Below are positions 46,684-56,285 of a stretch of DNA of 64,000 bases, in pieces. The translations under genes were made by a program, and so were the position numbers. Source of the stretch: Streptomyces malaysiense (GTDB lineage Bacteria; Actinomycetota; Actinomycetes; Streptomycetales; Streptomycetaceae); NCBI RefSeq assembly GCF_000980885.2, contig NZ_LBDA02000004.1, positions 55,411 to 119,410 of the forward strand. The letters are read 5' to 3'. The notes beneath the pieces were generated by a model, which saw only the letters and a list, made by a program, of their open reading frames with translations, had not been told where the DNA came from and searched no databases. The number at the start of each line of letters is the position of its first letter. Within the stretch, counting starts at the first letter, position 1.

Positions 46684-48753
46684 ATGGCTGATCGGGGAGC
46701 GAGTGCCCTGTCACTCCCGGAGGACTGGCCCGCCCATCCGGACCCGATCCTGGCGCTCAACCACATGGGCACCTTCGACTGGGACCTGGACAAGGGCCTG
46801 TTCCACATGGACGCCGAGGCGCACGCGGTCTTCGACCTGCTGCCCGAGGAGTTCGACGGACGCCCCGAATCCCTGGTCCCGCGCGTGCCGCGGAACGAGG
46901 CGGCCCGGCTCGACGCCCTGGTGGCCCAGGTCATCAAGGAGGGCGGCGACAACTACGGCGCCTACTTCCGCATCCGCTGCCGCGACGGAACGCCGCGCTG
47001 GACCCACACCCAGGGCTACATCCGCCGCGACGCCACCGGGCGGCCCCGCCGGGTCGTCGGCATCGTGCGGGACGCCACCGAGGAACTGGCCGACAGCACG
47101 TCCCGCGGCATGCGCGCGGCTCAGGAACTGGCCTTCCGCCAGCAGACCAACATCGTCCAGGTCGTCTCCGCGGCCCTCGCCCACGCCCGTACCGTGCAGG
47201 ACGTCATCGACGTGCTCAAGGACACCCACGGCATCCGCCGCCTGGGCGCGGCGAGCTTCGTGATGGCCCTGGTGGAGGCCGGGCGGATCCGGCTCGTCGC
47301 GGAGGCTCCGGCCGGCAGCTTCGTGCCCGCCACCCAGGTGAACCGGATCGACGAGCCCTACCCCATGAGCGAGGTCGTGCGCACGCTGAGTCCCCGGTTC
47401 GTCGAGACACCGGAGGAGTTCGCCGAGGAGTATCCGCTCCTGTGGCCCCAGATCACCCATCTGCGCATCGCCTCCGCCGCCTATCTGCCGCTGATCGCCC
47501 AGGGCCGACCGATCGGCGCGATGGGCCTGCTCTACAGCGACCGGCGCGGCTTCTCCGACGAGGAGCGCGGCGTCCTCGTCGCGCTCGGCGGCAGCATCGC
47601 GCAGAGCCTTCAGCGGGCCATGTTCTACGAGCAGCAGAAGGACCTGGCCCAGGGCCTCCAGCAGGCCATGCTGCCGCGCACCATCCCGAGCGTGCCGGGC
47701 GCCGACATCGCCGTGCGCTACCGTTCGGCCGCGCTCGGCCGGGACATCGGCGGTGACTGGTACGACGTGATCCCGCTGCCCGGCGGCCGGGTCGGCGCGG
47801 TCATCGGTGACGTCCAGGGCCATGACACCCACGCGGCGGCCGTGATGGGACAGCTGCGGATCGTGCTGCGCGCCTACGCCGCCGAGGGGCACACCCCGGC
47901 CGCCGTGATGGCCCGCGCCTCGGTCTTCCTGCACGAACTCGACACCGACCGCTTCGCCACCTGCCTGTATGCCGAGGCCGACCTGTCCACGGGGGTGGTG
48001 CAGATGGTGCGCGCCGGGCACATCGACCCGCTGACGCGCGGGCCCGGCGGGTGCCGGCGGGTCCAGGTGGAGGGCGGACTGCCGCTCGGGCTCTCGGCGG
48101 AGTTCGGAGGGCTCGACTATCCCGTCTCCACCCTCGAACTCGACCCGGGCGAGACCCTGTTGCTGTGCACCGACGGGCTGGTCGAACAGCCGGGCGCGGA
48201 CCTGGACGACGGCATGCGGCGGCTGGCGGAGCAGGTCTGCGACGGGCCCGAGGACGTGGACGATCTCGCCGACCGGCTGATCCGGATGGCCGAGGAGCGC
48301 GGCGGTGAGGACGACGTGGCCCTGCTCGTGCTGCGCCGCCGGGAGCCGGAGACCGCGCGGGCCCGCGGCAGGCTCCGGCAGCATGTGGCGCCCGGCGACC
48401 CGGAGGCACTCACCCAGGCCCGGCACATGATCAGATCGGCGGTGCGGTCGTGGGGCGCGGGTGAACGCGGGGACGAGATCGAGCTGGCCGCCGACGAGCT
48501 GATGACCAATGTCCTGGTGCACACCGAGGGCGCGGCGATCGTCACCCTGCGGTCCCTCGTCGGCGCCGGGCACCGGCTGCGGATCGAGGTGGAGGACTCC
48601 TCCAGCGCCCTGCCGCGGCGCCGGGACGCGGGGGAGGAGGGCGTGTCCGGGCGGGGGCTGCTGCTGGTGGACATGCTGGCCGACGACTGGGGCGTGGAGG
48701 CGCGGGGCGGCGGCAAGGTGGTGTGGTGCGAGTTCCGGCTGGACGAGGGCTGA
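46684..48753 (+). CDS. PAS-GAF-PP2C phosphatase with RsbW-like ATPase
   Basis: A soluble 689-residue signalling protein: PAS (about 20-135, NHMGTFDWDLDKG), GAF (about 160-325), SpoIIE-type PP2C (about 345-560; DIGGDWYDVIPLPGG, IGDVQGHD, CTDGLVEQPG, EDDVALLVL) and a C-terminal GHKL ATPase (about 580-685; ADELMTNVLVHT, SGRGLLLVDMLADDWG). Such proteins both dephosphorylate anti-anti-sigma factors and may act as their kinase. The ATG at 46684 follows AAGGTGGGCCC; an upstream in-frame GTG lacks support. No anti-anti-sigma gene is adjacent. Domain order matches the cytoplasmic part of the 8765-12340 protein. Confidence 0.9.
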   Translation: MADRGASALSLPEDWPAHPDPILALNHMGTFDWDLDKGLFHMDAEAHAVFDLLPEEFDGRPESLVPRVPRNEAARLDALVAQVIKEGGDNYGAYFRIRCRDGTPRWTHTQGYIRRDATGRPRRVVGIVRDATEELADSTSRGMRAAQELAFRQQTNIVQVVSAALAHARTVQDVIDVLKDTHGIRRLGAASFVMALVEAGRIRLVAEAPAGSFVPATQVNRIDEPYPMSEVVRTLSPRFVETPEEFAEEYPLLWPQITHLRIASAAYLPLIAQGRPIGAMGLLYSDRRGFSDEERGVLVALGGSIAQSLQRAMFYEQQKDLAQGLQQAMLPRTIPSVPGADIAVRYRSAALGRDIGGDWYDVIPLPGGRVGAVIGDVQGHDTHAAAVMGQLRIVLRAYAAEGHTPAAVMARASVFLHELDTDRFATCLYAEADLSTGVVQMVRAGHIDPLTRGPGGCRRVQVEGGLPLGLSAEFGGLDYPVSTLELDPGETLLLCTDGLVEQPGADLDDGMRRLAEQVCDGPEDVDDLADRLIRMAEERGGEDDVALLVLRRREPETARARGRLRQHVAPGDPEALTQARHMIRSAVRSWGAGERGDEIELAADELMTNVLVHTEGAAIVTLRSLVGAGHRLRIEVEDSSSALPRRRDAGEEGVSGRGLLLVDMLADDWGVEARGGGKVVWCEFRLDEG

Positions 48754-48890
48754 GAGACGAGGGGGCTGAGAGACGAGGGCCGAGCGGGTGGGGGCCGACG
48801 GGGCGAGAACCCGGCGTGCGAGGGCCGACGGGGTGCGGGCCGGGCGGGTGAGCCGGGGGCGTCGTCGGTGACGGGTGGCACTCTGGACGT

Positions 48891-49754
48891 ATGCCGGAAC
48901 TGCCCGAGGTGGAAGCGCTGACGGATTTCCTCACCGAGCACCTGGTGGGCCTGCGGGTGGCGCGGGTGCTGCCGGTCGCCGTCAGCGTGCTGAAGACGTA
49001 CGACCCTCCTGTCACCGCCCTCGAGGGCACCCGGGTGGCCGAGGTGCGCCGGCACGGCAAGTTCCTGGACCTCGCGGCGGACAACGGGCTGCATCTGGTG
49101 ACGCATCTGGCGCGCGCCGGGTGGCTGCGCTGGCAGGACCGGCTGCCGGACGGACCGCCCAGGCCGGGCAAGGGCCCGCTGGCGCTGCGGGTGGCACTGG
49201 AGACCGGCGCGGGCTTCGACCTCACCGAGGCCGGCACGCAGAAACGCCTCGCGGTGTACGTGGTCCGCGATCCGGCGCAGGTACCGGGCATCGCCCGCCT
49301 CGGCCCCGACCCGCTCTCCGCCGACTTCGACGAGGCCCGCTTCGCGGCCCTCCTCAGGGGCGAGAGGCGTCAGCTCAAGGGCGCCCTGCGGGACCAGTCC
49401 CTGATCGCGGGCGTCGGCAACGCGTACAGCGACGAGATCCTGCACGCGGCGAGGATGTCCCCCTTCAAGCCTGCGGGCTCCCTCACCGCGGAGGAGGCCC
49501 ACCACCTCTACGAGGCGCTGCGCACCACGCTGACCGAGGCGGTCGAGCGCTCCCGGGGCGTGGCCGCGGGACGCCTGAAGTCCGAGAAGAAGAGCGGTCT
49601 GCGCGTCCACGGCCGCACCGGCGAACCCTGCCCGGTCTGCGGCGACACCATCCGCGAGGTCTCCTTCAGCGACTCCTCCCTCCAGTACTGCCCCACCTGC
49701 CAGACGGGCGGCAGACCCTTCGCGGACCGAAGACTGTCCCGCCTGCTGAAGTGA
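48891..49754 (+). CDS. Fpg/Nei-family DNA glycosylase
   Basis: Excises oxidised bases and cuts the abasic site. The 287-residue protein starts PELPEVE, whose Pro and Glu are the catalytic N-terminus after Met removal. RRHGKFLDL carries the conserved Lys, QSLIAGVGNAYSDEIL is the helix-two-turn-helix, and the C-terminal zinc finger has CPVCGDTI and YCPTCQTGGR. Its sequence start differs from classical MutM, so it may be one of several paralogues; I leave the symbol open. Confidence 0.92.
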   Translation: MPELPEVEALTDFLTEHLVGLRVARVLPVAVSVLKTYDPPVTALEGTRVAEVRRHGKFLDLAADNGLHLVTHLARAGWLRWQDRLPDGPPRPGKGPLALRVALETGAGFDLTEAGTQKRLAVYVVRDPAQVPGIARLGPDPLSADFDEARFAALLRGERRQLKGALRDQSLIAGVGNAYSDEILHAARMSPFKPAGSLTAEEAHHLYEALRTTLTEAVERSRGVAAGRLKSEKKSGLRVHGRTGEPCPVCGDTIREVSFSDSSLQYCPTCQTGGRPFADRRLSRLLK

Positions 49755-49810
49755 GGGGCCGGGGAGCCGCCGTCCCGCGCGGTCCCCGCAGCGGCCGAGC
49801 GCGTCCCGCC

Positions 49811-50344
49811 TCAGAACAGGTGGATCGCCAAGTGGCCCAGTGGCAGACCCAGTTGCCATGCCGGAGTCCACACCTTCGGGCCGTCGTCCTCGTCGGCCGG
49901 AGTGCTGCCGCCCGGGACCGCGTCCAGGTCGGTGGCCAGGAGTTCGGTTTCCTCCAGCCAGCGCCAGGCGTCCTGGGCGAGGGCCAGGTCGGGGGAGGGG
50001 GTGCCGCCGGCGCGGGCGGTCAGGTCCGCCATGCGGGTGCGGACCCAGTCCTGCCACGGATGGTCGCAGGCGGTCAGCGACAGCCAGTTCTCCAGCTGGG
50101 AGACGACCCGGATGCCGGACAGCTCCCCGTCGGTGTCGGACAGGAAGACGGTAAGCGCCAGCGCGTCCCGGCCCGCCCGGAACTCGAATGACGTCGGCGG
50201 CATCAGATCGCCGGTGCGCAGCAGCTCGTCGGCGATGTACTCGGCGTACAACCACGCCATGGGTACGACCAGTTCACCACCACCACCGCCGACGCCGTCC
50301 GCGCCGTCGGTGCCGTCGGTGCCCTCGTGACCTTTGTGCGGCAT
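49811..50344 (-). CDS. Conserved hypothetical cytoplasmic protein
   Basis: A 177-residue acidic protein with no signal peptide. After a Gly/Asp-rich start (GTDGTDGADGVGGGGGELVV) comes a compact mixed domain (MAWLYAEYIADELLRTGDL onward) with many Trp residues and the end WQLGLPLGHLAIHLF. I recognise no family. GGACGGAA precedes the ATG at 50344. It is convergent with the glycosylase gene. Confidence 0.6.
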   Translation of the reverse strand: MPHKGHEGTDGTDGADGVGGGGGELVVPMAWLYAEYIADELLRTGDLMPPTSFEFRAGRDALALTVFLSDTDGELSGIRVVSQLENWLSLTACDHPWQDWVRTRMADLTARAGGTPSPDLALAQDAWRWLEETELLATDLDAVPGGSTPADEDDGPKVWTPAWQLGLPLGHLAIHLF

Positions 50345-50856
50345 TTCCGTCCTGCCCTTCCTCCGGTGCGTAAGGGTCGCCCGATCCCCGGGGACCCGCC
50401 CTCGCCCGGAACGCGGATGAGGACAGCCCATTGCCCCGAAGGGGCCCGCAGCAAGGCGCTTTGCCGAGGTTTGACCCGACCCCCGGTTTCGGCGCAGGTC
50501 GGCCGCGACCCGGAAGTTCCCGGCGCGGGGCGTGGAGCGCGGAGAACGCCCGGCACCTCACGGTACCGGGCGCGCGGCCGGGAGTGCGCGCCGCTCGCGC
50601 CACATCCGTCCCGCGGAAGCGCACGAGGGCAAGGGCGTCACGGCGCCGCGGCGTGAGAGTGTTCACAGCCGTCCGTGCGTCCGGTACCGCCGCGGGCCGC
50701 CCGACGGGCCCGTGCGGAGGGCACCGGATGGGTCAATGAGAGGACCCGGACCGTTTGGACGGAGAGTCGGCTTCATACCCATATGCCCGTCACGGCAAGG
50801 TCGGTAAATACGACAGCCGTACTGACGCACTGACGCAGATCCCGAGGGGTGAGCCG
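50345..50856. other. Non-coding gap before the CapA-like gene
   Basis: Over 500 bases without a supportable gene; the open frames here are short and lack ribosome sites or recognisable protein features. Near the right end are an AT-richer stretch (about 50771-50815) and an exact tandem repeat ACTGACGC at 50821-50828 and 50829-50836, probably part of the promoter of the next gene. Confidence 0.5.
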
Positions 50857-51984
50857 ATGATCGGACGCAGACACCAGGTGGCCCTGGCCCTGACCGCCGT
50901 CCTCACGGCGGCGGCCGCCTGCTCCCAGCAGGTCCGCCAGGACCCCGGCCGGGGCGGCGCCGCCGGGCCGCCCGCGGGCCGCGGCTTCACCCTCGTCGCC
51001 ACCGGCGACATCCTCACCCACCCCGCCGTCCTCGAACGCGCCTCCTCCGACGCCTCGGACGGCGGCTACGACTTCCGGCCCATGCTCTTCGGCGTCGAAC
51101 CCCTCGTCCACGGTGCCGATCTGGCGCTGTGCCACCTGGAGGACGGCGCGGGCGGCACGGCCCCGCTGTCCCCGCCGCAGCTCGCCCAGGACCTCGCCAT
51201 GACCGGTTACGACGGCTGCGCCACCGCCTCCGAACACGCCCTGGACCATGGCGTGGACGGCATCCGGGGGACCCTCGACACGCTGGACGCGGCGGGCCTG
51301 GCGCACGTCGGCACCGCCCGCAGCGAGGACGAGTCCCGGCGTCCGGCCCGCTACCGGGCCGGCTCCGCGCGGGTCGCGCAGTTGTCGTACACCTTCGACA
51401 CCGCGCAGCCGCTGCCGGACGGGCAGCCCTGGGCACTCGCCCCGATCGTCGCCGACCGGATCGTCGCCGACGCCCGCGCCGCCCGCAAGGCCGGTGCCGA
51501 CGTGGTCGTCCTCTCCCTGCACTGGGGCACCGGCGACGACGACGCCCCCACCGAGGACCAGATCGCCCTCGCCCGCGCACTGACCGCCGCCGCCGACGGC
51601 CGGCGCCCGGACATCGACCTGGTCCTCGGCAGTCACACCCATGTCCCGCAGCCGTACGAGAAGGTCAACGGCACCTGGGTGGTCTACGGTCTCGGCGACC
51701 AGATCTCCGACGAGCTGGACGACGGCAACGGCTCCCGGGACCCGCGCGGCAACGAGTCCACCCTCGCCCGCTTCACCTTCGCCCCGCCCGCGCGGGCCGG
51801 TGAACGCTGGCAGGTGACGCGGGCCGAGTTCGTGCCGCAGATGTACGACCTCGACGCCGGGCGCGTGGTCGACGTGGGCCGGGCCGTCGCCGGCGGGGCC
51901 GACCTCGCCGGGGTCCGCGACCGGATCCGGGACGTGGTGCTCAGCCGGGGCGCCGCCAAGGACGGCCTGGTCATGGGGGAGTGA
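50857..51984 (+). CDS. CapA/PgsA-family lipoprotein (metallophosphatase-like)
   Basis: A 375-residue exported protein. The signal sequence ends in the lipobox AAAACS (Cys near residue 23). The body is the CapA fold of poly-gamma-glutamate synthesis proteins: ATGDILTHPAV at the start, a central LSLHWGTG and the metal-binding-like LGSHTHVPQPYEKVNGTWVVYGLGD. No capB or capC homologues are nearby, so polyglutamate synthesis is not implied; orphan members occur in Streptomyces. GAGGGGTGAGCCG precedes the ATG at 50857. Confidence 0.85.
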   Translation: MIGRRHQVALALTAVLTAAAACSQQVRQDPGRGGAAGPPAGRGFTLVATGDILTHPAVLERASSDASDGGYDFRPMLFGVEPLVHGADLALCHLEDGAGGTAPLSPPQLAQDLAMTGYDGCATASEHALDHGVDGIRGTLDTLDAAGLAHVGTARSEDESRRPARYRAGSARVAQLSYTFDTAQPLPDGQPWALAPIVADRIVADARAARKAGADVVVLSLHWGTGDDDAPTEDQIALARALTAAADGRRPDIDLVLGSHTHVPQPYEKVNGTWVVYGLGDQISDELDDGNGSRDPRGNESTLARFTFAPPARAGERWQVTRAEFVPQMYDLDAGRVVDVGRAVAGGADLAGVRDRIRDVVLSRGAAKDGLVMGE

Positions 51985-53406
51985 TCAGTCGGCGGACCGC
52001 CCGGCCAGCGCCGAACGCCGGTAGGAGTAGGCGAAGTAGACCAGACAGCCGATCGCGAACCAGACCGCGAACCGCACCCAGGTCTGCCACTGGAGGAACG
52101 TGATCAGCCAGATCGAGAAGACGACACCCAGCGCGGGCACGAACGGCACCCACGGCGTACGGAAGGCGCGCGGCAGGTCCGGGCGCCGCCGGCGCAGCAC
52201 GATCACCGCCACGCAGACCACCACGAACGCCAGCAGGATGCCGATGTTGGTCAGCTCGGCCGCCTCCCCGATCGGCAGGAACCCGGCGATCAGCGCGGAG
52301 GCTCCCCCGACGATCCAGGTCACCCGGGTCGGCACGTGCCGCGTCGGGTGCGTCCTGGCGAACCAGCGGGGCAGCAGACCGTCCCGGGACATCGAGAACC
52401 AGACCCGCGTCACGCCCAGCATGAACGTGAACATGACCGTGAGGATTCCGATGATGGCGCCCACCGCGATCACGTCCGCGAGGGCGTTGAGCCCCACCGA
52501 CTTGAACGCCGTGCTGAATCCGCTCTCCTTGTCGATGTACCGGTAGTTCTGCATGCCGGTCAGCACCAGACAGGCCGCCACGTACAGCACCATGGCGATC
52601 GCCAGCGAATAGATGATCGCCCTCGGCATGTGCCGCTGCGCGTCCTTGGACTCCTCGGCGGCGGTCGACATCGCGTCGTAGCCGAACACCGCGAAGAACA
52701 CCGTCGCCGCACCCGTGAAGGCGCCGCTGATCCCGTAGGGGAAGAACGGGTGGTAGTTCGCGCTGTCGATGTGGAACATGCCCACCCCGATGACCAGCAG
52801 CACCACCAGCACCTTCACCGTGACCACGATCGTCTCGAAGCGGGCCGCGCTGCGGATGCCGAGGGTGAGCAGCCAGGCGATCAGCAGGCAGAGCAGCACC
52901 GCGAACAGGTCCACCCGGTGCCCGGCACCGGTGCCGGGCGCGCCCAGCATCCAGGGCGGCAGCTTCGCGCCCATCTGCTCGACCAGGAAGCCGAAGTACC
53001 CGGAGATGCCGATCGCGACCACCGCCACGATCGCCGTGTACTCCAGGAGCAGGTCCCAGCCGATGAACCAGCCCGCGAACTCGCCGAGCACCGCGTAGCC
53101 GTAGGTGTACGCCGACCCGGCCTTCGGGATGAGCCCCGCGAACTCGGCGTACGACAGCGCCGCGCACGCGCTCGCCGCGCCGGCGATCAGGAAGGACACC
53201 AGCACCGCGGGCCCGGCCGTGCCGTTCGCGACCGTACCGGCGAGGGTGAAGATGCCCGCGCCGATGATGCCGCCGACGCCGATCGCGGTGAGCTGCCACA
53301 GTCCGAGCGACCGCTCCAGGCTGGGCCCCTGGCCGACCTCCGTGTCCTCGATGTGTTCGATCGGTTTGCGGCGGAGAATGCCCTCACCCGCGCGGAGTCT
53401 TGCCAT
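51985..53406 (-). CDS. APC-family amino-acid permease (cationic type)
   Basis: A 473-residue permease with twelve or more helices. GVGGIIGAGIFTLAGTVA is the TM1 glycine motif of the family, and SYAEFAGLIPKAGSAYTYGYAVLGEFAGW is typical of the CAT (cationic amino-acid transporter) branch. The ATG at 53406 follows AGGTGAGGCGT. It abuts the CapA stop with no gap, convergent. The start lies close to the 3' end of the LysR gene on the same strand, so the two may be co-transcribed. Confidence 0.88.
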   Translation of the reverse strand: MARLRAGEGILRRKPIEHIEDTEVGQGPSLERSLGLWQLTAIGVGGIIGAGIFTLAGTVANGTAGPAVLVSFLIAGAASACAALSYAEFAGLIPKAGSAYTYGYAVLGEFAGWFIGWDLLLEYTAIVAVVAIGISGYFGFLVEQMGAKLPPWMLGAPGTGAGHRVDLFAVLLCLLIAWLLTLGIRSAARFETIVVTVKVLVVLLVIGVGMFHIDSANYHPFFPYGISGAFTGAATVFFAVFGYDAMSTAAEESKDAQRHMPRAIIYSLAIAMVLYVAACLVLTGMQNYRYIDKESGFSTAFKSVGLNALADVIAVGAIIGILTVMFTFMLGVTRVWFSMSRDGLLPRWFARTHPTRHVPTRVTWIVGGASALIAGFLPIGEAAELTNIGILLAFVVVCVAVIVLRRRRPDLPRAFRTPWVPFVPALGVVFSIWLITFLQWQTWVRFAVWFAIGCLVYFAYSYRRSALAGRSAD

Positions 53407-53457
53407 ACGCCTCACCTCTTCGCCGACGGCAAACGGCTGACGGCGGATCATGATGGC

Positions 53458-54405
53458 TCAGGGGCGCCGCGCAGGGAAGGCGCCACGCACGGCCCAGGCG
53501 GGGGTCCACGCACGCGAGGACGGGCGGGCGAGGGGCCGCTCGGCGAGATGGGCGCGCAGCGCGGCGAGCCCCGGATGCGAGTTCGCCGCGTCCCACACCA
53601 GGGAGTGCGGATAGACCGGCGTCGGGTCGACGAGCGGGATCCGCCGCAGATCGTGCCCCTGGGGCCAGACCAGCCGGATGCCCTCGGCGACCAGGGTGGC
53701 CAGCGAGGCGGAGTCCGCGACGGTGTCGAGCAGCGCCTCCGAACCGAAGTCGGGGCCCACCGAGTCGATGGTCAGCCCGAACTCTGCCGCCAGCGCCGCG
53801 TAGTAGGCGGCCCACTCGGTGCCGGGCACCAGGCCCGGCATCCAGATCCGGTGCCCGACCAGCCGCGCCGGGGTCACCGAGCGGGCCCCGGCGAGCGGGT
53901 GCCGCGGGCCGGTCAGCAGCTGTACCGGCTCGTCGAACACCCGGGCCGCCCGCAGCCCCTCCGGCAGCCGGGTGCCGACCGCGCGGAAGGTCGCGTCGAT
54001 GGTGCCCGCGCGCACGGCGGCGACGGCCGTGTCCGCGTCGAACAGGGTCACCACGTCCAGGGCGGTCTCCGGGTGCGCCCGGTGGAAGTCGCGCAGCAGC
54101 CCCGCCGGACCGAGCCGGGCCCCGACCACGTCGACGCGCAGCGCCCGCCGCCCCGGCCGCACCGAGGCCGCGGCGCGCTCCTCGGCCAGCAGCAGTTCGC
54201 GGGCGTGCGGCAGGAACGCCTGACCGTCGATGGTCGGCCGCGCCCCGCGCGCGGTCCGTGTGAACAGCCGTACCCCCAGCTCCTTCTCCAGCGCCGCGAT
54301 CCGCTTGGAGACGGCCTGCTGGGTGATGCCGAGGACGGCCGAAGCCTCCTGGAACTGACCGGTGTCCGCCACGGCGACGAAGGTGCGTACGGCCCTGAGA
54401 TCCAC
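53458..54405 (-). CDS. LysR-family regulator
   Basis: A 315-residue LysR-type factor. The helix-turn-helix is at about 4-60 (VAVADTGQFQEASAVLGITQ, then QAVSKRIAALEKELGVRLF); the effector domain fills the rest. It starts at the GTG at 54405 (VDLRAVRTF). It is divergent from an MFS transporter with operator-like repeats between, and its 3' end is 51 bases from the APC permease start. Confidence 0.87.
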   Translation of the reverse strand: MDLRAVRTFVAVADTGQFQEASAVLGITQQAVSKRIAALEKELGVRLFTRTARGARPTIDGQAFLPHARELLLAEERAAASVRPGRRALRVDVVGARLGPAGLLRDFHRAHPETALDVVTLFDADTAVAAVRAGTIDATFRAVGTRLPEGLRAARVFDEPVQLLTGPRHPLAGARSVTPARLVGHRIWMPGLVPGTEWAAYYAALAAEFGLTIDSVGPDFGSEALLDTVADSASLATLVAEGIRLVWPQGHDLRRIPLVDPTPVYPHSLVWDAANSHPGLAALRAHLAERPLARPSSRAWTPAWAVRGAFPARRP

Positions 54406-54435
54406 GCCGTCATCGTAGCCACCGCCCCTCGCTGT

Positions 54436-54471
54436 ACAACCATCGGTTGTGGCCGGCGTCGCCCCGGTTGT
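54436..54471. promoter_or_regulatory. Operator candidate between LysR and MFS genes
   Basis: A perfect inverted repeat ACAACC-ATC-GGTTGT (54436-54450), with a third GGTTGT half-site at 54466-54471. Three half-sites in a divergent promoter region fit LysR binding and activation sites. Confidence 0.5.
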
Positions 54472-54526
54472 TTGATACGCACCCCACCTGGTGGTTTTCA
54501 TGTCCCGGGTCAACGGGAGGTTGTGG

Positions 54527-55777
54527 ATGAAGCTGGGTCGGCGGTTCGGGTGGCTGTGGGCCGCGTACACGGTCAGTACCCTCGGTACCTGGCTCGCCTT
54601 CGACGCGCTGGCGCTGATCGCGGTGCTGGTGCTGCACGCGGGCGCCGCCCAGGTCTCGCTGCTCGCCTCGGTCGGGGTGGCCGTCGGCGCGGTGGCCGCC
54701 GTACCGCTCGGGCCCTGGATCGAGTTCCGCCGCAAGCGACCGGTGATGATCACCGCGGACCTCGTGCGCGGGGCCGCGCTGCTCACCCTGCCCGCCGCCT
54801 ACGCGTTCGGTGCGCTCGGCTTCGGTCAGCTCCTCGTGGTCTCCGTCGTCGTCGCGGCCGCCGACATCACCTTCACCGCCGCCTCCGGCGCCCACCTCAA
54901 GGCACTCGTGCCGCCCGCCGGACTGCTGACGGCCGCCGGCAGGTTCGAGTCCACGACCTGGACCGCGAGCGTGCTCGGACCCCCGCTCGGCGGCGCCCTC
55001 GTCGGCCTGCTCGGGCCGGTGACCACGGTGGCCGCGGACGCCGTCAGCTATCTGCTCTCCGCGCTCGGCATCCGCGCCATCGGCCGCGAGGAGACCGTCC
55101 CCGAGCGCACCACCGCGCCCCGCGCAGGAGAACTGCTCGACGGCTGGCGGCACCTGCTCACCAGCCGTGCCCTGCGCCCGCTGTTCCTCAACGTGCTGCT
55201 GAACAACGCGCTGATCATGGCCGGCTCCCCGGTCCTCGCGGTCCTCATGCTCGGCCACCTGGGCTTCACCCCCTGGCAGTACGGCCTCGCCTTCGCCGTG
55301 CCCTGCCTCGGCGGACTGCTCGGCTCCCGGCTGGCCCGCCCGCTGGCCACCCGGTACGGCAGGCGCCGGGTGCTGCGCGTCTCGGGCGTCCTGCGCGCCT
55401 GCTGGCCGGTCGGCCTCGCCTTCGTCGGGCCCGGCCCGAGCGGACTGCTGGTGGTGATGGTCGTGGAAGCCGGACTGATCACCTGCTGCGGCGTCTTCAA
55501 CCCGCTCGTCGTCACCGAGCGCCTGGAGCTGACCCCGAACGACCGGGTGGCCCGTGTCCTGGCCGCCTGGTCGGTCACCGGCAAGGCGGCCACCGCCGCC
55601 CTCACCGCGCTGTGGGGGCTGATCGCCGCCCTGGCCGGCGCGCGCACCGCGCTCGGCCTCGCCGGGGTGCTGATGCTCGGCACGCCGCTGCTGCTGTGGC
55701 CGCGCCCCGCCACTACGGAACGACCGTCACCGGCCACCGTCCCGCCTTCACCAGCCGCACCGCCACCGACCCGATGA
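54527..55777 (+). CDS. MFS transporter
   Basis: A 416-residue major-facilitator protein with about twelve helices, of the enterobactin-exporter/macrolide-efflux type (short cytoplasmic loop EFRRKRPVM after TM2). I chose the ATG at 54527, 7 bases after GGGAGG; in-frame starts at 54491 and 54500 lack a ribosome site. The last 20 residues are Pro-rich. The 3' end overlaps the convergent universal stress gene by 65 bases. Confidence 0.85.
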   Translation: MKLGRRFGWLWAAYTVSTLGTWLAFDALALIAVLVLHAGAAQVSLLASVGVAVGAVAAVPLGPWIEFRRKRPVMITADLVRGAALLTLPAAYAFGALGFGQLLVVSVVVAAADITFTAASGAHLKALVPPAGLLTAAGRFESTTWTASVLGPPLGGALVGLLGPVTTVAADAVSYLLSALGIRAIGREETVPERTTAPRAGELLDGWRHLLTSRALRPLFLNVLLNNALIMAGSPVLAVLMLGHLGFTPWQYGLAFAVPCLGGLLGSRLARPLATRYGRRRVLRVSGVLRACWPVGLAFVGPGPSGLLVVMVVEAGLITCCGVFNPLVVTERLELTPNDRVARVLAAWSVTGKAATAALTALWGLIAALAGARTALGLAGVLMLGTPLLLWPRPATTERPSPATVPPSPAAPPPTR

Positions 55778-56183
55778 TCCGGTGCCCGGCCTGCTCCGAG
55801 GCGCCCACCACCACCGCGTCCGCCTTCAGGTCCTCGGCGGCCGTCACCAGTCCGGCGTAGGGGTCGCCGCGGAAGGTGTGGAACTGCCAGCGCACCTCGA
55901 ATATCCCGCGGACCCGCTCGGCCGCCTGGCGGATCTGCGTCACCAGATCCTCGGCGATCTCGTCGGTCGTCTCCAGCACCGGCGCCCCGAGCGCCGCCCC
56001 GGCCGCCAGCACCGGCTGCACGTACACCACCGCGAGCAGCGCGTGCTGTCGCCGGGCCAGACCGCTCGCGTACGCCGCGGCGCGCATCGAGGACTCGGAG
56101 CCGTCCACCCCGACGAGGATCACCTTCGGCCCGTCCGTGCCCCGCTCGAACCGCTGCGCATGCTCTTCGTGCTGCTCCGTCAC
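55713..56183 (-). CDS. Universal stress protein
   Basis: A single UspA domain of 156 residues. The first strand is [12 protein letters not shown]; the nucleotide-binding signature [32 protein letters not shown] follows the G-x2-G-x9-G-S/T pattern loosely. Likely an ATP-binding stress or dormancy protein. The GTG start at 56183 has GGAG very close upstream, so the true start is uncertain by a few codons. Confidence 0.85.
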   Translation of the reverse strand: MTEQHEEHAQRFERGTDGPKVILVGVDGSESSMRAAAYASGLARRQHALLAVVYVQPVLAAGAALGAPVLETTDEIAEDLVTQIRQAAERVRGIFEVRWQFHTFRGDPYAGLVTAAEDLKADAVVVGASEQAGHRIIGSVAVRLVKAGRWPVTVVP

Positions 56184-56285
56184 GCTCCGAGGCTATCGGA
56201 ACCGCTGCTTCCCGTGGACCGCCAGGTGCGCGGAGACCATGTCTCGACGCGCGCGTCCCCCGCCCCCCTACCTAGAGTCGGAACC

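Noticed and set aside
48754..48890. Short repeats such as CTGAGAGACGAGGG between the phosphatase and glycosylase genes
   Set aside because: Only two imperfect copies in a GC-rich spacer; probably slippage, with no structure or gene association.
50821..50836. ACTGACGC tandem repeat as another KdpE-like box
   Set aside because: The half-sites are 8 bp apart, not 11, and the gene downstream has no link to K+ transport.
52336..55860. 1174-codon plus-strand frame opposite the permease and LysR genes
   Set aside because: It is antisense to two genes with diagnostic motifs and overlaps the MFS gene out of frame.
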